DNA of 16,958 nucleotides from an uncultured Hungatella sp. (GTDB lineage Bacteria; Bacillota; Clostridia; Lachnospirales; Lachnospiraceae), in assembly GCA_910588325.1 (NCBI GenBank), contig CAJUPP010000058.1, forward strand, positions 7,099-24,056, written 5' to 3'. The position numbers and the translations under genes are program-made. Positions 1-7,258 of this stretch are shown piece after piece (position 1 is the stretch's first letter; each line of letters starts with the position of its first letter). The notes beneath the pieces were generated by a model. It saw only the letters and a list, made by a program, of their open reading frames with translations. It was not told the DNA's origin and made no database searches.

Positions 1-84
1 TGGCCTCTTCCTTCGCCTCCATGGCTACTTCTTTCGCCTTTGTGGCCTCTTCCTTCGCTTCTATGGCCACTTCTTTCACTTCAT
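1..84 (-). repeat. 42-bp tandem repeat coding two heptads per unit
   Basis: Two near-identical 42-bp units (1-42 and 43-84), each beginning TGGCCTCTTCCTTCGC on the plus strand and differing at only a few bases. 42 bases equals 14 codons, or two heptads, so copy-number change would keep both the reading frame and the coiled-coil register. The array runs off the window edge, so its copy number is unknown. Confidence 0.8.
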
Positions 85-142
85 GAACATCCTGGCTAAG
101 TACATCCAATTTTTCGAGAATCAATTTTTCAACTTCTGACAT
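1..142 (-). CDS. Heptad-repeat coiled-coil protein, N-terminal part (cut by window edge)
   Basis: Family not recognised. An ATG at 142 on the minus strand follows a good ribosome-binding site (AAAGGGGAAG, 2 bases upstream of the ATG). The visible 47 residues begin MSEVEKLILEKLDVLSQDV and continue into Lys/Glu/Ala heptads (KEVAIEA, KEEATKA, KEVAMEA, KEEA...) with no stop before the window edge. The Ala/Val spacing at seven residues predicts a long amphipathic helix or coiled coil. There is no signal peptide or membrane segment in the visible part, so a cytoplasmic protein is likely. A near-consensus promoter lies about 130 bases upstream, so it is probably its own transcription unit, separate from the peptidase gene before it. 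Function unknown; the rest of the gene lies outside the window. Confidence 0.7.
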   Translation of the reverse strand, partial: MSEVEKLILEKLDVLSQDVHEVKEVAIEAKEEATKAKEVAMEAKEEA

Positions 143-270
143 GACTTCCCCTTTCTTTTGCTGTTAAATTTCATAGTTACAGTAAATTATCCTTTTATCT
201 TTAGAAAGCCATCTGTCGTATCTTCATAAACTCGGAAGTATATTCATCATCTCCACTTAAGTACATACTT

Positions 271-299
271 ATGATAACATTTCCTGAAAAGGAAGTCAA
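271..299 (-). promoter_or_regulatory. Near-consensus sigma-A promoter for the coiled-coil gene
   Basis: On the minus strand: -35 TTGACT (294-299), a 17-base spacer, then -10 TATCAT (271-276) preceded by TGT, giving an extended -10. Both boxes match consensus at 5 of 6 positions. The predicted transcript starts near 264 and has a leader of roughly 120 bases before the ATG at 142. I see no strong hairpin or riboswitch motif in that leader. Confidence 0.75.
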
Positions 300-360
300 A
301 ACCATTTTAACAAATCACAGATATTTTTTCGTCCTATTTTATCCCGAACTAAAATCCAAC

Positions 361-1779
361 TCACCGTCCCAGGCTCCACATCAAAGCCTCTACCCAGACC
401 GCCTTATTCTGCTGCCACACCGCATCATACTGGGTTACCGGAAGTGGGCAGCTGACACTTCCCACCTCAATTGTAACTCCGGGAACCGGATTATCCTTAG
501 CCTGCATCCAGTCCTTATAGCCGCCTTTTCCGTCACTTCCGTCCATCCGATATCCGGTCACATTGGAAATACTTTGAGCCAGTGACATAGAGCCATCCTT
601 CACTTTACTTATCTGGGTATCCCAGTATATGATATTTCCCATAGAGTGATAACTGATGGTTGCCACCCAGGGATACTTGTCTGCCATGGAAGCCAATGCC
701 TGGCTCTCTGGCTCTGACAGAGGACTGGCGCCTTTAAATCCGGAGGACGAATTGGCAGTCGCCGAAGTCACAACCCCTTCCCAATCTGCCGGGAAATTAT
801 GATTCAAATCCACTCCTGCAGCATTGCTTTTCCAAAGCGTCAGATATTGTTCCAAAGGAAGGGCTGTTCTGCCTTCTGCCGTATCTCTGGCATAACAGCT
901 CAAAACGGTCTGCTTCAGAAAATCCGACCGAAGTCCGTCCAAACCAAACTGGGACAATGTCACACCATCTGGATTGCTCATAGGAATAAAATGCAGTGCC
1001 GTCTGCTGAAACATATCTTTTAGCATTATGCCGTTATACTGTCCCGTATCATAATGAAACAATGCCTTCTCAATCTGATTCATCATAAGCAGAGGAGTCA
1101 TATATTCTCTGGCATGGATAGCTCCCTGAAGAAGGATATGCTTCGGCGCATTGACATTTCCCACAATTACTTCGTAGATGTTTCTGCCGTCATAAGAAAC
1201 TCCGATCACATTTACATGGATTTTCTCTCCATATCGCGCCTGTAGCTGCTGAATATCCAAAACCATCTGGTCGTAAGAATATTTCTCTGCTATTTTTACC
1301 ACAGGATCCATGATGAGCGCATCCAGAAAATTGTTCTGAGAAACCTGTGGATTTGTCTGAACAGTGCCGTCCCCATTCTCCTCACTTACAACCCCTGGCC
1401 CAATCTCCTTCTTAACCTGTGATGCATATCCTGGACCTACCGGATTCTGACTGCTCCCTGTACCTGAAGTTCCGGAGTTCACACCAGGCCCCACCACATT
1501 TTGACCTGCACTCTGACTGTCGCTGAAATTCCCTCCATTCTGCCCCTGTCCCGGGCCTGACACATTCTGACTGCTGACATCGATTTCATTCTGCGCCGGA
1601 ACCGGCTCAACCACCCCCAGACTGTCTCGCTGGTCTCCTCCTGACTGCAGGTTGTCATTCTGCTGCCCTCCCGGGCCCACCAGCTGCGCCGACTGACCCG
1701 TCACGTCTGCAAAACTTACAACCGAAGAAGCATTCCCCAGCAACATCACACCTGCCAATATACACACAAACTTTCTCAT
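361..1779 (-). CDS. Secreted M14-family zinc metallopeptidase (probable cell-wall peptide peptidase)
   Basis: 472 residues; ATG preceded by GGAGG at 7 bases. Residues 1-24 form a signal peptide (MRKF, hydrophobic core, SFA|D cleavage). Residues 25-150 are a Gly/Gln/Asn/Ser-rich linker with five GPG motifs (near 35, 75, 97, 115, 127). The M14 domain runs from about 160 to 470. Zinc ligands are H222 and E225 (HARE) and H378 (SYHSMG); the catalytic Glu is E438 (TIEVG). At the position where carboxypeptidases carry NRN, which binds a substrate C-terminal carboxylate, this protein has GVDLNHNFPADW (N326-H327-N328). Loss of that Arg and the following FPAxW resemble gamma-D-glutamyl diamino-acid endopeptidases more than true carboxypeptidases, so peptidoglycan stem peptides are a plausible substrate (inference). 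No anchor is visible. It is separated from neighbours on both sides and is probably monocistronic. Confidence 0.88.
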   Translation of the reverse strand: MRKFVCILAGVMLLGNASSVVSFADVTGQSAQLVGPGGQQNDNLQSGGDQRDSLGVVEPVPAQNEIDVSSQNVSGPGQGQNGGNFSDSQSAGQNVVGPGVNSGTSGTGSSQNPVGPGYASQVKKEIGPGVVSEENGDGTVQTNPQVSQNNFLDALIMDPVVKIAEKYSYDQMVLDIQQLQARYGEKIHVNVIGVSYDGRNIYEVIVGNVNAPKHILLQGAIHAREYMTPLLMMNQIEKALFHYDTGQYNGIMLKDMFQQTALHFIPMSNPDGVTLSQFGLDGLRSDFLKQTVLSCYARDTAEGRTALPLEQYLTLWKSNAAGVDLNHNFPADWEGVVTSATANSSSGFKGASPLSEPESQALASMADKYPWVATISYHSMGNIIYWDTQISKVKDGSMSLAQSISNVTGYRMDGSDGKGGYKDWMQAKDNPVPGVTIEVGSVSCPLPVTQYDAVWQQNKAVWVEALMWSLGR

Positions 1780-1870
1780 CTTTTGCCTCCAGTATTTTTA
1801 CATGTATTCCAGAAACCTTATTTATCCGGTTTAAAGAAGCCTCAGAATTCATGGATTTTGCTATTTTTTT

Positions 1871-1899
1871 ACTTTACCCTATCTTTTTCCATAAAGCAA
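1871..1899 (-). promoter_or_regulatory. Weak candidate promoter for the M14 peptidase
   Basis: On the minus strand: TTGCTT (1894-1899), a 17-base spacer, then TAAAGT (1871-1876), about 92 bases upstream of the start codon. Spacing is ideal but the box matches are only 3/6 and 4/6, in an AT-rich tract where chance matches are common. Confidence 0.3.
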
Positions 1900-1967
1900 G
1901 AAATATTTTCTTACTATTTTTTGTGTTTTTCAAAGGATGTGTTTCATTGAGGCATTAAATAGAAAAC

Positions 1968-2066
1968 GGGGCTGTCGGGAAATGAAAACAGCATACCATA
2001 TCTTGGCGTTTTGCTTAAACAATCGCACAATATATGACAGCAATACGTTCATTTTCCGATAACCCC
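1968..2066. repeat. 99-bp imperfect inverted-repeat element (MITE-like or large terminator hairpin)
   Basis: Arms at 1968-1986 (GGGGCTGTCGGGAAATGAA) and 2048-2066 (TTCATTTTCCGATAACCCC) match as inverted repeats at 16 of 19 positions. The three mismatches become G-U pairs when transcribed on one of the two strands. The 61-base centre has partial internal symmetry (GCGTTTTG...CAATCGC). GGGG/CCCC ends with a small non-coding interior suit a miniature inverted-repeat element or an insertion-sequence remnant. No clear target duplication is visible (AGAAAAC against ATCAGCC). Read from the ABC operon, the closing arm is followed by GTTTTCTATTT, so it may also end transcription. The remainder of the 320-bp gap (1780-2099) holds only the weak promoter and the peptidase ribosome-binding site. 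Confidence 0.5.
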
Positions 2067-2099
2067 ATCAGCCAGCCTCAATACCTTTTCAAATCTTGC

Positions 2100-3008
2100 T
2101 TAATTTTCCTGAGGGTTCCTGGAAATATCACTTCCGAAATATTTTTCCGAAAGTGCTGCCAGTTCTCCTGATTCACTGAGCTCTGCAATCGCATCATTGA
2201 TCGCCGCCCGAAGGCTTTCCGACTCTGCCCCTTTCCTCAAAGGAATGGATACCAGGGATGCCTCTTCTGTCAAAGCTGCAATCTTTAAATCTCTGTCCGG
2301 GTGAGCCTTCATATAATCATAGTACGTCAGTTCCGCATTCAGAGTCGCATCGATTCGCCCGGAAAGCAACAGCTCAAAGGTCTGGTTCAGATCATCTACA
2401 CCAGTTACCGTAGCACCATAGCTTTCTGCCAGCTCTGCGTAAGTGCTGGAAATGGTATTGGCCGTATTCTTCCCGGCCAGATCTTCAAAGGACTGAATCT
2501 CATCATTATCTCCATTTACCACAATGGCTGTACGGATATAGGCATAGGGATCCGTAAAATCATATTTCTCTCCCCGCTCCTCTGTAATCTCCACTCCATT
2601 TACCACAATATCATATCTTCCGGCATCCAGTCCGGCAAACAGTCCGTCCCATTCTCCTTCCACAAAGACAGCCTTCACCCCCAGCTTCTCTGCAATCAGG
2701 TTTGCCACTTCCACATCATATCCGACTAACTGATCAGACTCATCATGATAAGTCCATGGAGACCAGGTTCCCTCCATCGCCACTACCAGCTCCCCTTTCT
2801 GCTGAATCTGAGCAAGCTGATCCTGCGTTTCCTCTCCCCCGGTCTGTTCTCCAGAATCCGCCTGTGTCTCTTCTTTACTCTGCTCATTCACTGTCCCGGC
2901 CGTGGTCTCTGTTCCCTGAGAGCCTCCGTTATCCCCGGCACATCCTGAAAGCCCTAACACTCCGGCTGTCATAACTGCTGCCATTCTAATCCACAAATTT
3001 TTTCTCAT
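2100..3008 (-). CDS. Amino acid ABC transporter substrate-binding lipoprotein (cystine-type, SBP_bac_3)
   Basis: 302 residues. Lipoprotein signal with lipobox LSGC, lipidated Cys at 23, so it is tethered to the outer face of the membrane. A Gly/Ser/Thr/Glu linker covers about 24-65. The family 3 solute-binding domain runs from about 70 to 293: GELVVAMEGTWSPW, LVGYDVEVA, EWDGLFAGLDAGRYD, and VEITEERGEKYDFTDPY, with R145 in the place of the family Arg that binds the amino acid carboxylate. The block LLSGRIDATL and the end LSEKYFGSD closely resemble FliY/TcyA-type cystine-binding proteins; other polar amino acids cannot be excluded. It is third in an operon after the permease and ATPase, 38 bases from the ATPase stop, with AAAGGAG nine bases before the ATG. 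Being last and nearest the 99-bp palindrome may help raise its yield (inference). Confidence 0.92.
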   Translation of the reverse strand: MRKNLWIRMAAVMTAGVLGLSGCAGDNGGSQGTETTAGTVNEQSKEETQADSGEQTGGEETQDQLAQIQQKGELVVAMEGTWSPWTYHDESDQLVGYDVEVANLIAEKLGVKAVFVEGEWDGLFAGLDAGRYDIVVNGVEITEERGEKYDFTDPYAYIRTAIVVNGDNDEIQSFEDLAGKNTANTISSTYAELAESYGATVTGVDDLNQTFELLLSGRIDATLNAELTYYDYMKAHPDRDLKIAALTEEASLVSIPLRKGAESESLRAAINDAIAELSESGELAALSEKYFGSDISRNPQEN

Positions 3009-3046
3009 TTTCTGATTCTCCTTTCCAAATTATCAAAATCCCTGAC

Positions 3047-3787
3047 TTAACTTTCCCCCGTTACTATTTTTAGAAACGCCTTTGTCCTCTCCTCCTTAGG
3101 ATTTCCAAAAAACTCCTTCGAAGTTCCTTCCTCCACCACAACCCCCTGTTCCATAAAGATCACTTTATTGGAAACGTTCCTGGCGAAGTTCATCTCATGG
3201 GTCACCACCAGCATAGTCATCCCTTCCTGTGCCAGCTCCCTCATGACCTCTAAAACCTCTCCGATCAATTCCGGATCCAGCGCCGAAGTCGGCTCGTCAA
3301 AAAAGATAATCTCCGGATCCGCAGCCAATGCCCTTGCAATAGCCACACGCTGCTGCTGTCCACCTGACAGCTGGTGCGGATAATGGTCGTACCGGTCCGA
3401 CATCCCCACCTTATCAAGAGCTCTCTTTCCTATCTTCCTTGCCTGTTCCTTTTGCATCTTCCGAGCCACAATCAGCCCTTCCGTTACATTTTCCAATGCT
3501 GTCTTATTTAAAAACAGATTAAAGCTCTGAAACACAAAAGCAGTTTTTTTACGCAAAGCCCCAATATCCCTCCTGGACATCCAGCTCATGTCATAGGACT
3601 CCCCGTCAAAAATCAACGTTCCCTGATCCGCCGTCTCCAGAAAATTAATACACCGGAGAAGGGTCGTTTTCCCTGATCCGCTGGGTCCCAGAATCGCCAC
3701 CACATCCCCCTTCTCCACATTCAGATCCACACCTTTTAACACTTCCAGATTACCAAAATTTTTTCTGATTCCCTTAACCTCCAGCAT
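3047..3787 (-). CDS. Amino acid ABC transporter ATP-binding protein
   Basis: 246 residues, the normal length for polar amino acid importer ATPases. Cytoplasmic nucleotide-binding subunit that powers uptake. Walker A GPSGSGKT at 34-41; Q-loop Q87 (FVFQSFNLF); signature LSGGQQQR at 140-147; Walker B IIFFDE at 160-165; D-loop SALD ending at D171; switch His H197 (VVTHEM). All catalytic residues are present. The start lies 3 bases after the permease stop. Its ribosome-binding site AGGAGGT is formed by the last two Arg codons (AGG AGG) and stop (TAG) of the permease, so the two are probably translationally coupled. Confidence 0.95.
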   Translation of the reverse strand: MLEVKGIRKNFGNLEVLKGVDLNVEKGDVVAILGPSGSGKTTLLRCINFLETADQGTLIFDGESYDMSWMSRRDIGALRKKTAFVFQSFNLFLNKTALENVTEGLIVARKMQKEQARKIGKRALDKVGMSDRYDHYPHQLSGGQQQRVAIARALAADPEIIFFDEPTSALDPELIGEVLEVMRELAQEGMTMLVVTHEMNFARNVSNKVIFMEQGVVVEEGTSKEFFGNPKEERTKAFLKIVTGES

Positions 3788-3790
3788 GGC

Positions 3791-4468
3791 CTACCTCCTG
3801 TTATATCCGTAAAAATCCAGCTTCTTCTCTCCCACACGCTGCAGCTTCGTCAGAATCGTAGAAAACAAAAGATAAATCAAACCTACCTCACAGTACAGCG
3901 CCAACGGCTCATAGGTTCTGGCTACAATCCTCTGGGTCGCCATAAACATCTCCGCCACTGTAATATTAGCGGCAAGAGAGGTATCCTTCACCATGGCAAT
4001 CAGAGAATTGGACAGAGAGGGAAATGCAGTCCTAAGAGCCTGAGGAAGTATAATCCGCCTGATAATCTGCAGATAAGACATCCCCACACAATATCCGGCT
4101 TCCATCTGCCCTTTAGGCACAGACTCCAGCGCCGCTCGGATGATTTCCGCGCCATAGGCCCCCTCATTGATGGAAAATACAATCACCGCGGAAGGAAATG
4201 GTGCAAGGACAACCCCAACCTTGGGAAGTCCGTAAAAAACAATAAACAACTGAACCAAAAGAGGCGTTCCCCGAATCACCCATATGTAAAATCTTGCCAG
4301 ATGCTTAAGCACCTTTACATCAGCAAACTGGATCAGAGCCATAATCACTGCAATTACCATAGCCAGTGAAAAGGCAATCACGGTCAAAGGAATCGTTACC
4401 TTCAGTCCAGGCAGCAAAATTTTCCAAAAGGAATCTATCAAAATGCCATACAACCGTTCACTTATCAT
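3791..4468 (-). CDS. Amino acid ABC transporter permease (cystine-type, HisM/TcyB family)
   Basis: 225 residues, typical for the family. Inner-membrane channel subunit, probably a homodimer because only one permease gene is present. Hydrophobic segments lie near 18-47, 58-83, 91-110, 150-172 and 188-207. RGTPLLVQLF at 66-75 is the hallmark of polar amino acid permeases. The cytoplasmic coupling (EAA) loop is at about 123-144 (EAGYCVGMS...LPQA). MVKDTSLAANI at 159-169 is also characteristic of cystine/histidine-type permeases. It is the first gene of the operon. The ATG at 4468 has only a distant AGAAGGG (about 15 bases), so initiation may be weak or depend on leader folding. No nearby alternative start looks better: an upstream TTG is out of frame. 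Confidence 0.93.
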   Translation of the reverse strand: MISERLYGILIDSFWKILLPGLKVTIPLTVIAFSLAMVIAVIMALIQFADVKVLKHLARFYIWVIRGTPLLVQLFIVFYGLPKVGVVLAPFPSAVIVFSINEGAYGAEIIRAALESVPKGQMEAGYCVGMSYLQIIRRIILPQALRTAFPSLSNSLIAMVKDTSLAANITVAEMFMATQRIVARTYEPLALYCEVGLIYLLFSTILTKLQRVGEKKLDFYGYNRR

Positions 4469-4531
4469 GGTTCAAATCTGTATCCCTTCTATTTAAAATG
4501 ATGTTGAAGCCAACACTGTCAGCCCTTGGTC

Positions 4532-4565
4532 CCCAAATATCTGAAGTCCACTCCAGATATTCGGG
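4532..4565 (-). promoter_or_regulatory. 12-bp hairpin in the leader of the ABC operon
   Basis: Arms 4532-4543 (CCCAAATATCTG) and 4554-4565 (CAGATATTCGGG) pair over 12 positions with a single G-U (or A-C) position and a 10-base loop. No T-run follows on the minus strand, so it is not a standard terminator. It lies between the pnp terminator and the permease start, about 64 bases upstream of the ATG. A smaller inverted repeat, TGTTGAAGCCAACA, sits at 4502-4515. These may be an operator or a leader structure. No T-box hallmark (GGGTGGNACC) and no convincing promoter boxes are visible here. Confidence 0.45.
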
Positions 4566-4570
4566 CTGTT

Positions 4571-4614
4571 ACAAAAACGGAACATGGCTGCCTTTTCGTG
4601 GCTGTCATGCTCCG
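4571..4614 (-). terminator. Intrinsic terminator after pnp
   Basis: On the minus strand CGGAGCATG (4606-4614) pairs with CATGTTCCG (4578-4586) over 9 bp, with an inner GCC/GGC pairing and an ACGAAAA loop. It is immediately followed by TTTTTGT (five T at 4573-4577). It lies about 54 bases beyond the pnp stop and marks the end of the rimP-pnp superoperon. Confidence 0.82.
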
Positions 4615-4667
4615 CTGACCTGCTTTCTCATCCGGTCTGATTTTTAAATCTCACAGCAACAGGAATG

Positions 4668-6791
4668 CTACTGCCGGTTCTCTTCCTTCGTTCCCCTATT
4701 ATCAGCTAAATCCGCCGGTTTCATACTTAAGTTAACTCTTCCCATCTTATCAACTTCCATAACCTTTACGGTTACCTCATCACCGATATTCACCACATCT
4801 TCTACTTTAGCCACACGTTTGTCTGACAGTTTCGAAATGTGTACCATACCGTCTTTATTGGGAGCCAGCTCTACAAAAGCCCCAAAGTTCATGATACGGA
4901 CCACCTTCCCCGTAAGAATCTGTCCCGGTTCAATATCCGTCACGATACTCTCAATAATATGGATGGCACGGTGAATCATATCTCTGTCCGTACCGCATAC
5001 GGATACGCTTCCGTCATCCTCGATATCGATCTTGACACCAGTCTCCTCAATAATCTTATTGATAACCTTACCCTGTTTGCCGACCACATCTCCAATCTTC
5101 TGCGGGTCAATGGTAATCTGCTCAATCTTCGGAGCATACTTGCCAACCTCCGGTCTCGGCTGGGAAATCACCGGCTTCATGCAGGTATCCATAATAAACA
5201 GTCTTGCTTCCCGGCATCTGGCAATGGCGCCTTCCACAATAGGTCTGGTAAGTCCGTGAATCTTAATATCCATCTGAATTGCTGTGATTCCGTCTGCGGT
5301 GCCGGTCACCTTAAAATCCATATCGCCGAAGAAATCCTCCAGCCCCTGAATATCTGTCAAAAGTACGAAATCATCATCCGTATCCCCTGTCACCAAACCG
5401 CAGGAGATACCGGCCACCATCTTTTTAATCGGTACACCAGCAGCCATCAGAGACATACAGGATGCACAGGTAGATGCCATGGAAGTGGAACCATTGGACT
5501 CAAAAGTCTCTGAAACCGTACGGATAGCGTAAGGGAACTCCGCTTCATCCGGCAGTACCGGAATCAATGCCCTTTCTGCCAAAGCACCATGGCCAATCTC
5601 ACGTCTTCCCGGTCCTCTGGACGGTTTCGTTTCGCCTACGGAGTAGGACGGGAAATTATAATGATGCATATACCGTTTGCTGACCTCATTCTCATCCAGG
5701 CCATCCAGCCTCTGCTGTTCGGAAAGAGGGGCCAAGGTACATACATTACAGATCTGAGTCTGTCCGCGGGTAAACATGGCGGAACCGTGGACTCTCGGAA
5801 TCAGGTCAATCTCTGCAGAAAGAGGACGAATCTGAGTAATCTCCCTTCCGTCGGGACGCTTGTGATCTTTTAAAATCATCTTGCGGACCGTCTTCTTCTC
5901 ATACTGGTATACTGCCTCGCCCAAAATAGCCAGCCACTCTTCATTCTCCGCAAATGCCTCTTCCAGCTTCTCCGTAATCACACGAATATTCTCTTCTCTG
6001 GTCTGTTTGTCATCCGTAAAGACAGCCTCTTCCATCTCTTCCGGCAAAACCAGCTTCTTTATCTCATCAAACATCTCCTGGGGAACGGCACAACTGGTAT
6101 ACTCATGTTTTGCCTTTCCGGTCTCTGCTACAATCTCATCAATAAATTTTATAATCGTCTGGTTGACATCATGGGCCATGTAGATAGCCTCAATCATCTT
6201 GGCCTCCGGGATTTCATTGGCCCCGGCCTCAATCATAATCACCTTCTCTTTAGTGGAAGCAACTGTCAGATTCAGATCGCTGACCTTCCACTGCTCCTGA
6301 GACGGGTTCACAATCATCTGTCCGTCAATGATACCGATCTGTGTAGTTGCACATGGCCCGTCAAAGGGGATATCGGAAATGCAGGTTGCAATAGAAGCCC
6401 CCAGCATAGCCACCAATTCCGGACGGCACTCCGGATCAACACTCATGACCATATTGTTCAAAGTCACATCATTGCGGTAATCCTTGGGAAATAACGGTCT
6501 CATAGGGCGGTCAATAACACGTGAGGTCAGAATCGCGTTCTCTGATGCCTTTCCCTCCCGCTTATTGAATCCTCCCGGAATCTTTCCTACTGCGTATAAT
6601 TTTTCCTCATATTCAACACTTAAGGGGAAGAAATCGATTCCTTCCCTCGGCTTGTCAGATGCTGTGGCAGTAGACAAAACCACCGTGTCCCCGTAATGCA
6701 TAAATGCGGCGCCGCCTGCCTGCTTACCCACTCTGTCTATATCAACAGTCAGCGTTCTTCCGGCCAATTCCATAGAAAAACTTTTGTACAT
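4668..6791 (-). CDS. pnp: Polyribonucleotide nucleotidyltransferase (PNPase)
   Basis: 707 residues, full length. Phosphorolytic 3'-to-5' exoribonuclease that degrades RNA to nucleoside diphosphates and can add 3' tails; it acts as a cytoplasmic trimer. First RNase PH domain about 10-145, helical domain about 145-300, second RNase PH domain about 305-545, KH about 555-615, S1 about 620-690. Key residues: GRREIGHG (395-402), phosphate-binding GSTSM (434-438), and the metal and catalytic residues D486, D492 and K494 within LEDFFGDMDFK. The KH loop reads GKQG (571-574), where many PNPases have a glycine-rich version. Start ATG has AAGGAG seven bases upstream. It has its own extended -10 promoter and may also be reached by read-through from rpsO; an intrinsic terminator follows. 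Confidence 0.98.
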   Translation of the reverse strand: MYKSFSMELAGRTLTVDIDRVGKQAGGAAFMHYGDTVVLSTATASDKPREGIDFFPLSVEYEEKLYAVGKIPGGFNKREGKASENAILTSRVIDRPMRPLFPKDYRNDVTLNNMVMSVDPECRPELVAMLGASIATCISDIPFDGPCATTQIGIIDGQMIVNPSQEQWKVSDLNLTVASTKEKVIMIEAGANEIPEAKMIEAIYMAHDVNQTIIKFIDEIVAETGKAKHEYTSCAVPQEMFDEIKKLVLPEEMEEAVFTDDKQTREENIRVITEKLEEAFAENEEWLAILGEAVYQYEKKTVRKMILKDHKRPDGREITQIRPLSAEIDLIPRVHGSAMFTRGQTQICNVCTLAPLSEQQRLDGLDENEVSKRYMHHYNFPSYSVGETKPSRGPGRREIGHGALAERALIPVLPDEAEFPYAIRTVSETFESNGSTSMASTCASCMSLMAAGVPIKKMVAGISCGLVTGDTDDDFVLLTDIQGLEDFFGDMDFKVTGTADGITAIQMDIKIHGLTRPIVEGAIARCREARLFIMDTCMKPVISQPRPEVGKYAPKIEQITIDPQKIGDVVGKQGKVINKIIEETGVKIDIEDDGSVSVCGTDRDMIHRAIHIIESIVTDIEPGQILTGKVVRIMNFGAFVELAPNKDGMVHISKLSDKRVAKVEDVVNIGDEVTVKVMEVDKMGRVNLSMKPADLADNRGTKEENRQ

Positions 6792-6826
6792 GGCTATTCT
6801 CCTTTTCTTTCATTTTCTATTCAACC

Positions 6827-6835
6827 ATAATAGCA
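6827..6835 (-). promoter_or_regulatory. Extended -10 promoter for pnp
   Basis: On the minus strand TGCTATTAT: an extended TGn motif plus TATTAT (5 of 6 to consensus), 36 bases before the pnp ATG. No good -35 box is seen at 16-18 bases; this is usual for extended -10 promoters. Confidence 0.5.
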
Positions 6836-6878
6836 GAAGACGCCGAAACTACTGAAAAATGTACCCGCCGCTTTTTCT

Positions 6879-6902
6879 ACCGCCGATACCCTTTTCAGCG
6901 GT
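6879..6902 (-). promoter_or_regulatory. Stem-loop upstream of pnp
   Basis: On the minus strand ACCGCTGA and TCGGCGGT form an 8-bp stem (one G-U) with an 8-base loop. It lies upstream of the predicted pnp start site, so it would be present only in transcripts reading through from rpsO. It could be a processing site analogous to the RNase III stem that governs pnp in Escherichia coli (inference). Confidence 0.35.
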
Positions 6903-6950
6903 CTCGGTGCAAATCCTCTGCCCATAACTTCCAGTCACTTTTCGTGAACT

Positions 6951-6981
6951 GAAAAGCAGGGTGGAGAACTATCTCCACCCT
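6951..6981 (-). terminator. rpsO terminator or attenuator
   Basis: A perfect 10-bp stem, AGGGTGGAGA and TCTCCACCCT (6958-6981) with a 4-base loop, sits 10 bases after the rpsO stop and is followed on the minus strand by GCTTTTC. The T-run is short, so termination may be partial. Just beyond, CTTTTC can pair with GAAAAG (about 6938-6955), or CAGTTCAC with GTGACTG; these folds are mutually exclusive, so read-through into pnp could be adjustable. Confidence 0.68.
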
Positions 6982-6991
6982 ATAATTTTTA

Positions 6992-7258
6992 CTACTTTCT
7001 GATACCTAATTTTTCAATCAGAGCACGGTAACCTTCCAGATCCGTCTTCTTTAAATAATCCAACAGTCCGCGTCTCTGTCCAACCATCTTTAACAGTCCG
7101 CGTCTGGAATGATGATCCTTCTGATTTTTCTTCAGGTGCTCGGTTAATTCAGCAATTCTCTCTGTCAAAATAGCGATCTGAACCTCCGGTGAACCGGTAT
7201 CGCCAGGCTTTCTTCCATACTCTGCAATGATTGCAGATTTCTTTTCCTTTGAAATCAT
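6992..7258 (-). CDS. rpsO: 30S ribosomal protein S15
   Basis: 88 residues, within one residue of the usual 89. Binds the central domain of 16S rRNA and takes part in 30S platform assembly. Characteristic blocks: DTGSPEVQIAILTERI, KKDHHSRRGLL-type QKDHHSRRGLLKMV, and a C-terminal LIEKLGIRK. The start is the ATG at 7258, with AAGGAGG eight bases upstream. An in-frame TTG six codons earlier is ruled out because that ribosome-binding site would lie inside the gene. It has its own strong promoter and leader, so S15 can be made independently of the upstream operon, and a hairpin follows before pnp. Confidence 0.97.
   Translation of the reverse strand: MISKEKKSAIIAEYGRKPGDTGSPEVQIAILTERIAELTEHLKKNQKDHHSRRGLLKMVGQRRGLLDYLKKTDLEGYRALIEKLGIRK

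Noticed and set aside
201..266. 21-codon minus-strand frame (MYLSGDDEYTSEF...) in the leader of the coiled-coil gene
   Set aside because: Its ATG is only about 5 bases past the -10 box and has no ribosome-binding site; it is too short to judge.
271..585. Plus-strand 104-codon open frame overlapping the end of the peptidase gene
   Set aside because: Antisense to the M14 domain, no ribosome-binding site, no recognisable protein features; its first bases coincide with the minus-strand promoter.
4469..4667. T-box or other known riboswitch before the amino acid transporter
   Set aside because: No T-box antiterminator motif is present, and the only T-run hairpin is the pnp terminator read from upstream.
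4839..5513. Plus-strand open frame of 224 codons opposite pnp
   Set aside because: It lies wholly inside the strongly conserved PNPase gene in antisense, with His/Asn/Leu-rich shadow composition and no family resemblance.
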